From contig JAWWNJ010000053.1 in assembly GCA_037176885.1 (NCBI GenBank), forward strand, positions 1,178,001 to 1,242,000: a DNA stretch of 64,000 nucleotides, given 5' to 3'. A model generated the notes under the pieces. The model was not told where the DNA came from, did no database searches, and saw only the letters and a list, made by a program, of their open reading frames with translations. Position 1 is the first letter of the stretch. Each line of letters starts with the position of its first letter. The translations under genes were made by a program, and so were the position numbers. This stretch comes from Favolaschia claudopus. Lineage: Eukaryota; Basidiomycota; Agaricomycetes; Agaricales; Mycenaceae. Of the stretch, positions 42,966-53,721 are shown piece after piece.

Positions 42966-44170
42966 TAGTCTACACCCAAATTTGAACAAAACACCTACCG
43001 CTAAGGCCGGGTATTTCCTTTGCCTCTCTACATTCCTGTTTCCCAATTCAAGCTACTGGACTCAGCAGAGGCTACCGACACATTTGGCGGTTTCTCGGGA
43101 ACCTCGCCCGCACTGCTGTGATGACAGTCCTTCAAACTAGTCCCCGGAACCCACTCATTCCATCTGGCCGGTGTTGAGACGCCAGCATACGAATAGGAAA
43201 ATGTTTACTGACGTGCAGTCCAGGCCACAGTACGAGACGAGGTAGTGGCGGCCACCTATCGCAAGTGAGCACGTTTCGCTGGCGACTTCAAGGTCCTGCA
43301 TCCTCAGAATATGAGCTGGACGGTACTGCGCCCCGTGAAATAGACAAAGTACGAGCATGCCTGAGGCATAACTGAGCGACATGGAGTAAAGGAAGAGTGA
43401 GCTGAGATGCATTTTTCACTCTTCTCTTGTAAGCGATGTCACCAGGATGTCAGTCGTGAGTCTGGTGTCGGATGGGTAACTTAGCAGCATACCAGGCTGT
43501 TTAAAAGAGCATAGGAACATCAGGTGACTGGAACTTGCTCGACTCATATAGCAAACATATAGAGTACATATGTAGGACAGCTCGTCTCATAAAATTGCAG
43601 ATCTGATTCAGCTGATTGACAGCGAGAGCAAATTTATGATCGCCGTGCAAATCTACATTATTTCTAGAAGTTCGAGAAGAGTATTACATAAGGTTGAAAG
43701 AGGTTGAAAGATGCAACGGAAAGTTGATTCAATGATTGAAGATGTAACGGTGTTCGTTCCGGAGAAGAAGCGTTTGAAGCATCAAACGGGGAGGCCCCCG
43801 GCCATACCGGTCACTACCTACAGCTGTTTAAATTGGGGAGCTTGCTCTCAGATAATTCAGTTGGAAGCCCGGGGTGCAGACAGAAACCTCCCAAATAAGG
43901 AAATTTCGCAGAAACTCCTCACAAACCTCTTACGGCGGTTTTGATGGGATCGCCGCAAATTTCAACGGGCCGCGGCCGCCGTTCATGGATGAGCCGCCGA
44001 TGGTTCAGTTGTCTACGTTGAGTCTGCTAGATGCTTGGATTTTTTGTTGCTATCTAGCCTGTATTTGTTGGCGCCTGTCACCAAGGACCTCGCGGATTGT
44101 CACGACCTGATGGCACGTGCAAATATTCCCACACGGTTCATTTCTCTCGTTTGTTGGGTTTGTCGCCTCC
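42966..44170. other. No gene recognised
   Basis: Short frames near 43155-43412 (minus) and 43711-43944 (plus, KKRLKHQTGRPPAIPV) have no recognisable family. Confidence 0.25.
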
Positions 44171-44455
44171 CCAGGGGCAACCCCGCCATTCCAAGGGTGA
44201 TGGCAAATCGGTCGCCAGACCGATTAAAGCCGATGGCCACGGCAGTAAAAACCCTCGGCAATCTGAGGCTATTTCCGGCGAAATAAAGCCCTCGAATGAC
44301 CGATTTTTCCCTGGCCCAGGGGCAACCCCGCCATTCCAAGGGTGATGGCAAATCGGTCGCCAGACCGATTAAAGCCGATGGCCACGGCCAGTAAAAACCC
44401 TCGGCAATCTGAGGCTATTTCCGGCGAAATAAAGCCCTCGAAATGACCGATTTTT
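44171..44455 (+). repeat. Two direct copies of a ~145-bp unit
   Basis: Unit starts CCAGGGGCAACCCCGCCATT and contains ATCGGTCGCCAGACCGAT, a self-complementary segment. Copies at 44171-44310 and 44316-44455 differ by only one or two single-base indels, implying recent tandem duplication. Confidence 0.85.
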
Positions 44456-44943
44456 CGGACCCAGAAACACTCCTCGGTCTCTCCAATGGGCGGGCAAGGT
44501 GAGCCAGTTTCTTTCTTCTGCTAGAAAACAAACAAGTCCGAATTATTAAGGGTGGGATATTAATACATAGATTCTGATATAAACTGCTCGGTTGAACTCG
44601 GACAAACCGGATTGAAGGGAAGTCTGACGCGGTCACGTGACCTCGGTGATCCTCTTACCTGCTTGCTTTGCGCGGTATCCCCGTCAGTCTGATATCTGGA
44701 GGGTCCGGAAACAGTTAAACAAGGTACCTATAGACCTCTGTACTGAATTCAACGAAAAAACAGCGAGGTTTCAGAGAGTAATCTGCATTCTTTCGGCCAG
44801 GGCAAGATATAGATGAATTCTTTGTTAATTTCACCATGTTTTGAGTTCTCATTCGCGTTCCCAGTGCTAACGCGGTACAATTAAAATTGAAGTTGTAACT
44901 CATAGGCATAAGGCATGTATAATTCATAAGCATAAAGCATATA
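44456..44943. other. No gene recognised
   Basis: No supported gene or repeat. Confidence 0.3.
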
Positions 44944-45405
44944 CAGTCGAACCTCTCGTAACCCATACTCCTATCAAGCCATACCCCCTCTTAACCCATA
45001 GAAATCTTGAAAAACCATGGTGGTTTGCAGGGAAATTCCATAATTTTCCGGTAACCCATAACCCATAGCCATTTGAGTCGAAAACCCATAGTGAACATGC
45101 CCTAAAATGGCAATTTTGGCTCCTCGGACCTCGGTTATTGACGGATTATGTCAGCGGATCCATCGAATATCGTGGTCCGACGACGGTTATGAACCATCGG
45201 CTCGGTCGGGAATCTACATCAAGACGCAAAAAGTAGTGCGCAAGCTGATCATGCGTAGATTTGGTTTAAAATCTGTGTTGACACCTATTTTTTTAAAGAA
45301 AATATTGAATTTAAATATTATGTAATGCCCCCATCAACCCATACCCTCTCATAACCCATAGCCTTGGCCATCCACCGAGAGGTATGGGTTAAGAGAGGTT
45401 CGACT
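44944..45405. mobile_element. pogo/Tigger-like MITE, 462 bp
   Basis: Inverted termini CAGTCGAACCTCTCGTAACC and CAGTCGAACCTCTCTTAACC, flanked by TA. AACCCATA recurs many times inside, mostly near the ends. No transposase frame. The same type of terminus is at 6580. Confidence 0.8.
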
Positions 45406-45461
45406 GTATACTAAACTATTGCACGGATACAATCCGCATTGACTCTACTTGTGGCGCAAAT

Positions 45462-45935
45462 TCAGCCGTCCAAGGCAGGCAATTGAAACCATTCGCAAAA
45501 ATGGTTACAAACATGCTCTTTAGGGAAAGCCTTGAACGCGGAGGGAACATTTCCGTCTCCGAAGATCTCGATTCCATCCCCGATCTCACTGCACATAATT
45601 AGTTCAGGACATCATGAGTGGATGGCACATACGGAGAGGTCATGATCTGAGGGTCGGTGAGAAGTGTCGCACTACCTGAGTGATATCTTAGCTTCCAGCT
45701 GTGATATTGAACACAATGAAAGGAACTCACCTTGTAGATCAGATATGTAGACCATTCCCTTGGTCTTCCAAAACTGAATATGCTGAGTGAATGCCAGGAA
45801 TTCAGCCAAGGTCTGTAGCGATGCATCACGCTGCGGTAGAACGGCAGCACTGCCGTTGTTGATGAACTTGTAGAGCAATGGATGGTATGATCCAGATATT
45901 CTCCTCCAAGCGTAAGCAATTTTCTTCGGTGTCTC
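45462..45935 (-). pseudogene. Alpha-kinase catalytic domain fragment
   Basis: On the minus strand the first exon reads SYHPLLYKFINNGSAAVLP...AFTQHIQFWKTKGMVYISDLQ. A 55-bp intron (45676-45730, GTGAGT...CTCAG) leads to GSATLLTDPQIMTSP, and a further exon reads EIFGDGNVPSAFKAFPKEHV, then CNHFCEWFQL before a stop at 45462. DLQG...LTDPQI and GDGN...HxCNxFC are hallmark motifs of atypical alpha-kinases. Joining the last two exons is out of phase by simple splicing, and the N-lobe is absent: homology ends near 45935, next to the divergent integrase-like gene. Confidence 0.7.
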
Positions 45936-45965
45936 AAGTCCGAAGGATCACTCACCTTGTCTCAG

Positions 45966-46761
45966 TCTCGTGTTTCGATGGGTTTTTATTCCATGGTTGC
46001 AGCGAGAGCTAGATGCATATCGCGATCGTGTCAACAACACGGCAAAACGCGCAGACCGTAACAAGGTTTTGCCTCACGGTGTCCCGAACCACATGTATGA
46101 GGCTCCGGAAGATTATGGTGTTCTTGATTTCAAGGTTTTTGCTTCGTTTTCTAAGCAAACACTTCTGAGATAGCCATTAGATCAAGGTTGACCCAGCCGC
46201 AGTCTCTTATGTTCGAAATCTATATGCTCCTCCAGATCACGAAGTGTTTGAGCTAGTGCCGAAGGACTTTGCGGAGTTGGCGAACCACTTTTACGAAGAA
46301 ATTGGCTCTCCTGCAATCAGCCGTTCTAATGTCTGGGAAGTCTATAATCAACTGCTGGGCCGTTTTGAACATCTTGATAATCTTCACCGCATTCCTGCTG
46401 ATATCGATGATTGTTGGGGTTATGCATTGACCATTGCGCGCGAAGATCATGCAGATGATATCGCGCTTCTTCCAAATTTGACCCCTCTGGCGAATGGCTT
46501 AGATGCCGTTCGCGAAGACGGATCATTAATATTTTATCTCGGTGGTGTGAATAACGGGTTGGGACTTGGTGAGCACAGTGGCTTAGTTTTTGTTTCTTTT
46601 GACCGTTGTTTTGTCTAGATGAAACTCAGTCTTCGCAGCTAGATGAAATGATGAATACAGATGAGCCGTTACCTCCCGGATTAATTGACCTGGAGGAAGG
46701 GGATCAGCTTATGGTTGTTTTCTCCGATGAGGAGGAGGATTCAGGCGTTGAAGATGATTAG
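45966..46761 (+). pseudogene. C-terminal part of integrase-core-like protein
   Basis: Starts after a splice acceptor (CTTGTCTCAG at 45956-45965) with SRVFRWVFIPWLQRELDAYRD, then KVLPHGVPNHMYEAPEDYGV. Introns 46135-46180 and 46569-46618 join in phase to KVDPAAVSYVRNLYAPPDHE and an acidic tail (FSDEEEDSGVEDD) ending at 46761. The pattern resembles the C-terminal half of the integrase-core-domain proteins common in Agaricomycetes. The catalytic half expected upstream is replaced by the oppositely oriented alpha-kinase fragment, so the gene is truncated. All visible exons are intact. Confidence 0.6.
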
Positions 46762-46952
46762 ATAGAATGTGTTAAATTAACACGCAAAATCGATTCATTC
46801 TTCGCTCTTTTGTGCTAGTAGTTCGGAAATCATGCCCCTCTCAGAGAAGAGAGAGAACAGAGCTTCGCGACGTGCGTATATATCACGTCAGACGTCTCTT
46901 GTTCCGGACCGCCACCTCCCACAAAATTCCCACGATCGAAAAATCGCTGAGG

Positions 46953-48170
46953 ATGCAGAGGCGACGTCCTTTGCAGCCTCCCGCGACGGGTGCTCGGCGC
47001 CCAAGGTCGCCGGAAACCTCGATATCCTCTTCAGAGGGTCATCACCCCTCGCCCATCACCAAGTCCCCTCACACCGCACGCATCATCAAGAGAGGCAGAA
47101 CAGATGCCGGTCCCTTCGATGCCACTACCGCCATGGATGCCAACCAAACACCGTCCCCCGACCCCGTCCCTATACCCGTCTTTACATCCGACAACGACGC
47201 AGTACACACTGCGTGCATGGCCGGGCTTATGCTCGACCTGATAAAACAAGGCCTGCCCTCACTGTTGGCAAGTGCTAGGACCTTCAGAGAAAACGCAGAC
47301 GCTTGCCCGTGGCAGCAATTCCGGCCTCCACAAATGGAAAGCATTACCTCCGTGATATCGGCGGTCGACGAATTACGCGACCTTATGTTATGCCGACAAT
47401 ACCATGCCCCCGACCCTCGACCCGCTACGGTCAGCGACACCCCGACCCCTCCCACTTTTGCGGAAGCTGTCAAGGCTTCACCAGAACCGGCCCAAACGCG
47501 GCCCCAACAGACCTCCAAGCCGAGGCGCCAACCGGCGGCGGCCAGACATGATACTGCGAAGCCTAGCCGACGTACCCCACCCTCTACGCGCCTGATTGTT
47601 GACCTCTCGGGTTGCCATCCAACCAAGAAACCCCACCCCGCCTCGTTGTGCAGCGCTCTCAACGACGCCCTGGGCGGAAGACTTGCAGTCAGCGCTGTCT
47701 CCACCGCACGCAGCGGTAATTTGATCCTGCACGCTTCTGCGCCGGCATGCTCTGCGCAGGCCCTTGCAGCACACCGCTCGCTCGTCTGGAGTACAATATC
47801 CCCACTGCTTGGGATCACTGACTCTGCAGAGCCCCCAATGTACCCGGCTGATCCTTGGCACAAGGTGGTTTTCCATCGAGTGCCCTTAATGCAGCCGGGA
47901 GCTCTCCCTTCCGATCGGGACTTCATTCGGGAAGTCGCAAAGCGCAACCAGCTTCCAGGAACCCAGTACCGCATTGGTAATGTGCGGTTCCTGCTCGAGC
48001 GGGACAAGGCTCCACGGGAGGAGGTAACGGTACGAGTCGACTTTATTGAGCAGGAAGATGCCCGTCGCTTTTTGCGTGACGGAATTTTTCTGTTTGGTTC
48101 TCACTGTCGGGCCACACGGTACAAGCCACGGTCGTCGAACGGAAGGCGGACCTCTGGAGGCCACGGCTAA
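46953..48170 (+). CDS. LINE ORF1 (gag-like) protein
   Basis: A 405-codon frame from ATG at 46953: basic N-terminus, Pro-rich middle (TPTPPTFAEAVKASPEPAQ), then LIVDLSGCHPTKKPHPASL, WHKVVFHRVPLMQPGALPSD, and GNVRFLLERDKAPREEVTVR...GSHCRATRYKP. This order resembles ORF1 of Tad/jockey-like LINEs in Agaricomycetes, an RNA-binding, nucleoprotein-forming protein. No CCHC knuckles are seen before the stop. ORF2 does not follow: the LINE 3' end comes within ~220 bp, so the copy is internally deleted. The open frame continues upstream without an ATG. Confidence 0.65.
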   Translation: MQRRRPLQPPATGARRPRSPETSISSSEGHHPSPITKSPHTARIIKRGRTDAGPFDATTAMDANQTPSPDPVPIPVFTSDNDAVHTACMAGLMLDLIKQGLPSLLASARTFRENADACPWQQFRPPQMESITSVISAVDELRDLMLCRQYHAPDPRPATVSDTPTPPTFAEAVKASPEPAQTRPQQTSKPRRQPAAARHDTAKPSRRTPPSTRLIVDLSGCHPTKKPHPASLCSALNDALGGRLAVSAVSTARSGNLILHASAPACSAQALAAHRSLVWSTISPLLGITDSAEPPMYPADPWHKVVFHRVPLMQPGALPSDRDFIREVAKRNQLPGTQYRIGNVRFLLERDKAPREEVTVRVDFIEQEDARRFLRDGIFLFGSHCRATRYKPRSSNGRRTSGGHG

Positions 48171-48392
48171 TTAGCCTCTTTTCTTTTCTTTTCTCTATGG
48201 TTATGCTCTATGGTTTACGTACCGTTTGCCACTTACGCCGTCCACCTACCCGCTACCTCCCCACTCCAAGACTATACTCTACCTGCATCGGTCGAATTCC
48301 CCTAGCACAACATCCCGTATTTATTGCCCTTTCGGCACCGCGTCTTAGTAGTTAGTTTACTTGTTGCGGTATAGAAATGCTGATACAAAAAA
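48171..48392 (+). repeat. LINE 3' UTR and A-rich end
   Basis: Contains GGCACCGCGTCTTAGTAGTT, TTGTTGCGGTATAGAAATGC and a terminal run of eight A; matches 15880-16066. It is the 3' end of the ORF1-carrying LINE, joined directly after ORF1. Confidence 0.7.
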
Positions 48393-49295
48393 AAGGATAT
48401 ATCACGTGACCGCGTCCTTCGGCTCCCCGAGCCCTCCCCTGCCCTCCCCTTACCAGAGTTTTGCCTCATTCTCTCATTACTTCGAATTTGAGTCCCGTTT
48501 GTATAAGTTGCATGCTCATACCCCATTTACTGGGCTTTCCTTTCGCAGAATGGCTACGCTATCACATCAGTGACCTATGCTGGTGCCCTGGGTCCTACTG
48601 CCTAATCGGGCAATCACCGGCCATCAAACAAGCGTGGTGCTCCGGCTTTCCATACTTCACGACATAATTAGAGTCCGCAATACTTATGAAGTGCGTGAAT
48701 TTCACCCGAAAATCGAATGAATGCATATGTGTGAAAACTGCTCAGAAAGTTCATTCCTCGCTTCCTGGCATCACCCGTAAACCTCGTGAAATTCATGGAG
48801 TTCAAGTTGCCTCGAACACGGTACATGGTTCTGGTCACCAATACTGGTTGTGTTCCTAATACAGTAATATAGTCAACTTACATACTTTGAGTACCGTAAC
48901 TTAGTAATCGTTAGTAAAGACTTGTTCAGTAAGTAAGGTAGGGCTCATTCATACGGAACCTACGTCATGTGATCAAATGTTACTCGCAAAAGAGATAAGA
49001 CAAAGAGATAAGACTAATACTTGTATGTTGATATGTTGACACTGGTCAAAGCGAGGGGTACTACTACGTAGTAGATTTTTCATGCAGTTTCCACTGTGTT
49101 TTCACCTATTTTTCAAGTGACTTCCGGGAGTATTAATCCAACACAGTGAAAGAGTTTTCATTGGAATATGAGGCGGATATCATTCCCAAACCATGTCACG
49201 TGATCGCCTCACGATCGTGTCACTCACGCCAAGCGGTAGTGCGGCACCAACAACCCCGTTTGGAGAAACACAGCCCCTCGTTGCGGGAATCATTG
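48393..49295. other. No gene; small GTGAATTTCA cluster
   Basis: 48690-48800 carries a few GTGAAATTCA-like motifs as at 14.1 kb. Nothing else recognised. Confidence 0.3.
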
Positions 49296-49480
49296 CGCTC
49301 GCGTCCCTCCCTACGGCTGGTGCGGCGCTCGCTGCACTCGCCGGCGCGCGGTGCCGTCGGGAAGGTTCGTGGGAACCGGGAGCAACATCTCGACAGCCGG
49401 CAACAACATCTCGACATGGTCCCGTGGTTTCGTGTCAAAGTCACGTTACTTTTCACGTGTCCTGATCCTTGTGTTTTCAT
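49296..49480 (+). repeat. GC-rich palindromic repeat, copy D
   Basis: TCCCTCCCTACGGCTGGTGC is joined directly to the CTCGCTGCACTCGCCGGCGC part, lacking the central hairpin. The last ~120 bp are nearly identical to copy A, ending TTGTGTTTTCATGT. Confidence 0.75.
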
Positions 49481-49556
49481 GTCTTTTATTATATTACGAG
49501 CTATGGGACCCGTGCCTTCGCCACTCAGGACCCTTCAAACGTTCTGACCTGCACTC

Positions 49557-49712
49557 ACTTGCTGCTTTCAAGGCCGACGGCGCCGCACTGCCGCTCGCTG
49601 CACTCGCCGGCGCGCGTCGCCGCGAGGATTCTCAGGCTTTGACAGAAAGTCACGGGGTGAATTTCCCTTTCCGGGAGCTGAGGCTGTGCCGTCCTCTTTT
49701 AAAGTATAGGAT
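49557..49712 (+). repeat. GC-rich palindromic repeat, copy E (partial)
   Basis: Has GGCGCCGCACTGCCGCTCGC, then TTTGACAGAAAGTCACG and finally AAAGTATAGGATAG. It lacks the 5' half. Confidence 0.65.
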
Positions 49713-49885
49713 AGATAGGAAACAAACTGGGAAAAATGGGCATATTAGTCGGCGAGAGTGAATTATATGTTGACCCAAAGTACAGGTTCACAGGATGGGG
49801 AGAAACTCTCTTTCTCCTCTCCCCCTTCTTTTCCTTTTTCCCTTTTTTTGGCAATTATTATTTATTTCCCTTCCTGCCCACAACA

Positions 49886-50131
49886 TACTGTAGTATTTCG
49901 TTCAATTAGTAAGGCCATTTGGGGTGTGACACCTCTTACCAACTTGACCTTTAGTAAGGGGACCTTGGGACAGCGTGACTTACGAAAATTTTCGTATTTT
50001 ACCCCGCCAAAATGTGTGGGACAGGCAGGAACCTTTGGTAGGACCCTGTTGTGACCCTGTGACTTACGAAAATTTTCGTAGGATTTTGGGTCTGTGACAA
50101 GTGACACTACTAATTGAACGAAATACTACAG
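49886..50131. mobile_element. 246-bp MITE, CTGTAGTATTTCG family
   Basis: Terminal inverted repeats CTGTAGTATTTCGTTCAATT are perfect over more than 20 bp, flanked by TA. Two ACGAAAATTTTCGT palindromes lie inside. A truncated inverted copy is at 51209-51325. Confidence 0.85.
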
Positions 50132-50305
50132 TAGGTATCTAGCCGGTTACTTGGCCGATGATAATTCCAGACTCTCACGACAGGGTTCCCAGTTTGGGAT
50201 GTCGTGAGAGGCTGGTCACGAGACTAGAAATGAGTAAGATACGACGATGCTATGGGCGAGGTGACGTCACTTGAGGTCGAGCGAGGTTGATGGGCGATCA
50301 CCTCA

Positions 50306-51195
50306 AGGTACACCTAGAAAACGCTATTGACCCAACACTGTAGCGCACCATGTGACTCGGTGATGGCCGCTGTCTGCCCTTCCGCGCGAGTCAAGTCAGC
50401 AAAGTTGAGAAGAGCTGAGGTCCACGGGGCACCACAATGGTCAATTTTTGGTATACATACTACAGCATAATGATTTGGCTAGCCTGGTGATATTTCAAGG
50501 AATTCGATCGCGTCAGGCCAAAAGCAAGAATAAATAAGCAACAATTTAGCAAATTATTATGTTTCTCGGGGGAATGGGACACAGTCTACAAGCAACGCGA
50601 CCTGGGTGAGGGACTTGAACCGCATTTGACGTGGCCTTCGCGCTCCGTGAAGATAGAAACTCCCCCGACGCCTCCCACCGACCTCTGACAGGCGCCCCAT
50701 CACTGCTAACATGGCCGAAAGCCATATTCTATGCTAGTTATGGACTCTGAGACAGTATCTGCAACCATAAGGGAGTTCAAGGCCATCTAGAGGGCATTCT
50801 GAGAGGGGGGACTTGGGTTTTCCGCGCACAAAGGGCAGACAGCGGCCATCACCGAGTCACATGGTGCGCTACAGTGTTGGGTCAATAGCGTTTTCTGAGG
50901 GACTTGAACCGCATTTGACGTGGCCTTCGCGCTCCGTGAAGATAGAAACTCCCCCGACGCCTCCCACCGACCTCTGACAGGCGCCCCATCACTGCTAACA
51001 TGGCCGAAAGCCATATTCTATGCTAGTTATGGACTCTGAGACAGTATCTGCAACCATAAGGGAGTTCAAGGCCATCTAGAGGGCATTCTGAGAGGGGGGA
51101 CTTGGGTTTTCCGCGCACAAAGGGCAGACAGCGGCCATCACCGAGTCACATGGTGCGCTACAGTGTTGGGTCAATAGCGTTTTCTAGGTACACCT
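50306..51195. mobile_element. Fold-back element containing a 289-bp tandem duplication
   Basis: The ends are ~85-bp inverted repeats: AGGTACACCTAGAAAACGCT at 50306, with complement ending 51195, extending through the CATCACCGAGTCACATGGTG region. Inside the right half, 50608-50896 and 50897-51185 are direct copies that appear identical. No coding signal; GGTTCAAGTCCCTC on the minus strand in each copy resembles a pol III B box. Confidence 0.7.
50608..51185 (+). repeat. Exact-looking 289-bp tandem duplication
   Basis: Both copies start GAGGGACTTGAACCGCATTT and end GGGTCAATAGCGTTTTCT with no difference that I could see. Either a very recent duplication or an assembly artefact. Confidence 0.85.
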
Positions 51196-51208
51196 CCCTG
51201 CAACACTA

Positions 51209-51325
51209 CTGTAGTATTTCGTTCAATTAGTAGTGTCACTTGTCACAGACCCAAAATCCTACGAAAATTTTCGTAAGTCACAGGGTGACAGGGTCACAAC
51301 AGGATTCTACTAAAGGTTCTTTCCT
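51209..51325 (-). repeat. Truncated CTGTAGTATTTCG-family MITE
   Basis: Starts with the same terminus as 49886-50131 and follows its right arm in inverted orientation until about AAAGGTTC, then diverges. Confidence 0.75.
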
Positions 51326-52157
51326 TCCACCATGTCCCCCTCCAGCGCCCCCTCTCGAATCTTGGTTTCCTCCTTCAATGCTGCTCCACGGCGGCCTTCG
51401 CCTTCTTTCCAGAACCCCCCTCGTACCGCTTCGTACGCTGTCTAACCTCCGTGTCGCGTTTCGCTGCTCGCTACAATCGACCTCAAGTACCCTCTTGAAG
51501 ATGCAGCAAAGGTGGTCTACGATCAAGTTATTATGCGAGCCTCTGGCGCAAATCCTCAAACATCCCTCAATGCCAATTCAAATACAAGCCTCTCATGCGA
51601 GCTCAAGTCTTCAAGTAGCTATGCTGGAAGGCACTTCAAGTGACAAGCGTAACTCAAGGTCAATGTTCAAGGAACAAACTCTTTCAAGACCTTGCTGCAA
51701 CCTCTATCAAATCCTCATCAAGCCTTTGCTTCAACCTCGCTACTACATATTACTATTGGTCACTTCTCAAGGCTGGCGGTTACAGCGACTGGAAATCAGA
51801 GTTGACAGGTGCGCGTATCTCATTCGACGTTCATTGTTCCTCGTTAATCGTGGTTACCAGGTCTTCTTTCACATCCACGTGTGTTCGAAGCTGTCCCGCG
51901 ATAATTGCGCCATGATAGTAGTGTTGGGGTGCTATTCTGCTGTCGGGGACGGGCCACAAAGGTATGGTTTCAGTCATTGTTGCTATAGTATTCATTTATG
52001 TACCATTGTAGAGTATGTGAGCTCAATACAATCTATTTACTATCCGTTCCAATGAGTGTCAAATTTACGAAAGAATGAATGCCAGGTGAGCCCGCGGCTG
52101 GCGGCCGGCTCCCGAGTGGCTCCACAATGGATCCGTTAGCGATCAAACCTGGATACC
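51326..52157. other. Unassigned; TCAAG-rich stretch
   Basis: An ATG at 51331 opens MSPSSAPSRILVSSFNAAPR before a stop, and a second frame runs from inside the MITE remnant to 52055. Neither is recognisable. 51480-51780 is rich in TCAAG/CTTCAAG motifs. Confidence 0.25.
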
Positions 52158-52236
52158 AGCTCATCGCTAGTCTCGTGTACAAGACTTTATATACTTTTTT
52201 GAAGACAGTCGTTCAAACGTATATAAAGCTCATCGC
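52158..52236 (+). mobile_element. 59-bp insertion flanked by AGCTCATCGC duplications
   Basis: 52168-52226 is similar to the left end of the outer element at 8613 (TAGTCTCGTAAACAAGACTT; here TAGTCTCGTGTACAAGACTT). It is flanked by direct duplications at 52158-52167 and 52227-52236. It contains CTTTATATAC and GTATATAAAG as inverted arms. It may be a minimal derivative of that element. Confidence 0.5.
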
Positions 52237-52614
52237 CAGCTGGCCACCACTCTTACTCGACATGTGAACCACTTCTGGACGACATATGGCGGCCATGTGT
52301 CCGCCAATTGGCGGTGGTACCAATGACAAGCAGGTATTGTTGACAATAACGGGAAGCCCTTAGGCGTAGATTGATATTGGATCGAGATTGATAGCTGTTG
52401 TCCGACCGACTATCCGTAAGACAACGTAATTCTTCTTCCCATTTACATAAGGAAAACCAAGGAAAAATACGCTGTTCTGAGAACGCGCTGCTACAAACCT
52501 CCTTGATATGCCATTTATGTGGGAGCAACTGCAAGATAATGCCATATTTGGAAGTGCAACTGTGTCGCATCGTGAGTGGTGCAGGAATTAGAGGATAGGA
52601 CAAGCTCACTATGG

Positions 52615-52820
52615 GGAGGAAACCCACTCAGCATAAGTGGGTAGACCCACTCGGGTTGAGTGGGTGAACTACTTATAGGGAGTGGGTACCCCCTCGACCG
52701 GAGTGGGTGACCCACTCCCCATGAGTAGCGATCCCTACTCACCTCGAGTAGGTTTTGGCAATTCCTTCACTCCTATTGAGTGGGTGACCCACTTGGGCGG
52801 TAGTCTCGGATACCCAGACG
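52615..52820 (-). repeat. GAGTGGGT palindromic cluster, copy 1
   Basis: GAGTGGGT and ACCCACTC alternate several times (e.g. GAGTGGGTGACCCACTC), ending in GGTAGTCTCGGATACCCAGA. The complement resembles 53722-53830, so the two clusters face each other. Confidence 0.6.
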
Positions 52821-53721
52821 TTCCTCCGCAGTTCGAGAGGGCGAGATTAGATATATCGGAGCTACTTCGTAATTTCAAACTATGTCTTGTAATGCCGGTG
52901 CCCGGCTTACAGATGAGGGGGAGCTTACGTTAATTCCCTCCAGACTACACAGAAGTACGACAAAAAAAAATTAAAACTGTGCATCAGTCCAATGGAAAAA
53001 AGAAAGCTATCTCTCGACCTGAGAATCTCAGAAGTTAGACTGAGAGGCCAAGTTTTGTCCTTAGATCAGCCTTCGATTCACAACTCAAGGCATCTTTCTT
53101 GTATTACTGTTGCAGTCCCGGTGAAATCTGCTACCATGAGCTGAATACAGGAATTTGTGCAGTTTTGACTGCTGGCCAGGTGTCTTGATTTTTTTTTTCG
53201 GAATTGTGTGAATTGAACTCGACTGCAGCTGCCATGTGGTGTCTTTAAAGGCGGGATGACTCAAGGGATGACTCCTTATACTTGATTTCCTGTTGATGCC
53301 GGCCCTTGGCTGAGAGTATTCCTTGACTGCATTTTCCCTGAGTGCACCGCTGTACAGTAGGCCACCTTGAGGCCAACTTGAGGCCACTCGTCTCAGGTCG
53401 ACGTCTGAGTCGTCTCTAAGCCTCCATCACATATTGATGGCGTACCCGTGGGAGATCACAGCTGATGGCGTACCCGTGGGAGAGTAGGCACATTGCACAG
53501 CCATCCACTTTCCGGGAACCTCAGACAAAAGGGGGGAGCGAGCTCCCCCAATGACAGGTTTTGGCGTTTGATTGATTTTGAGGGTGATCGGAACAACTTC
53601 CTAAGTCCCCACATCCATCATCACGAAAATCAATCAAACGTCAAAACTGTCATTGGAATTACGGATTAGGAAAGAGCTCCGGCTCTGCGTAAACTACACC
53701 AACAAGGATTACGCAGGAAGG
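52821..53721. other. No gene; small hairpins and a 28-bp duplication
   Basis: TGATGGCGTACCCGTGGGAG is repeated at 53435 and 53463. The hairpin at 53547-53658 is listed separately. No coding sequence supported. Confidence 0.4.
53547..53658. mobile_element. 112-bp fold-back MITE
   Basis: Left arm CCAATGACAGGTTTTGGCGT then TTGATTGATTTT, with a matching inverted right arm ending AAACTGTCATTGG. Stem ~33 bp with two or three mismatches. Confidence 0.7.

Noticed and set aside
50590..50640. tRNA gene suggested by GGTTCAAGTCC on the minus strand
   Set aside because: The B-box-like sequence is present but no acceptor or D arm pairs with it, and the A box has a mismatch.
51240..52055. 271-codon frame starting inside a MITE remnant
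   Set aside because: The first 28 codons are MITE sequence and the remainder has no recognisable motif or conserved-looking composition.
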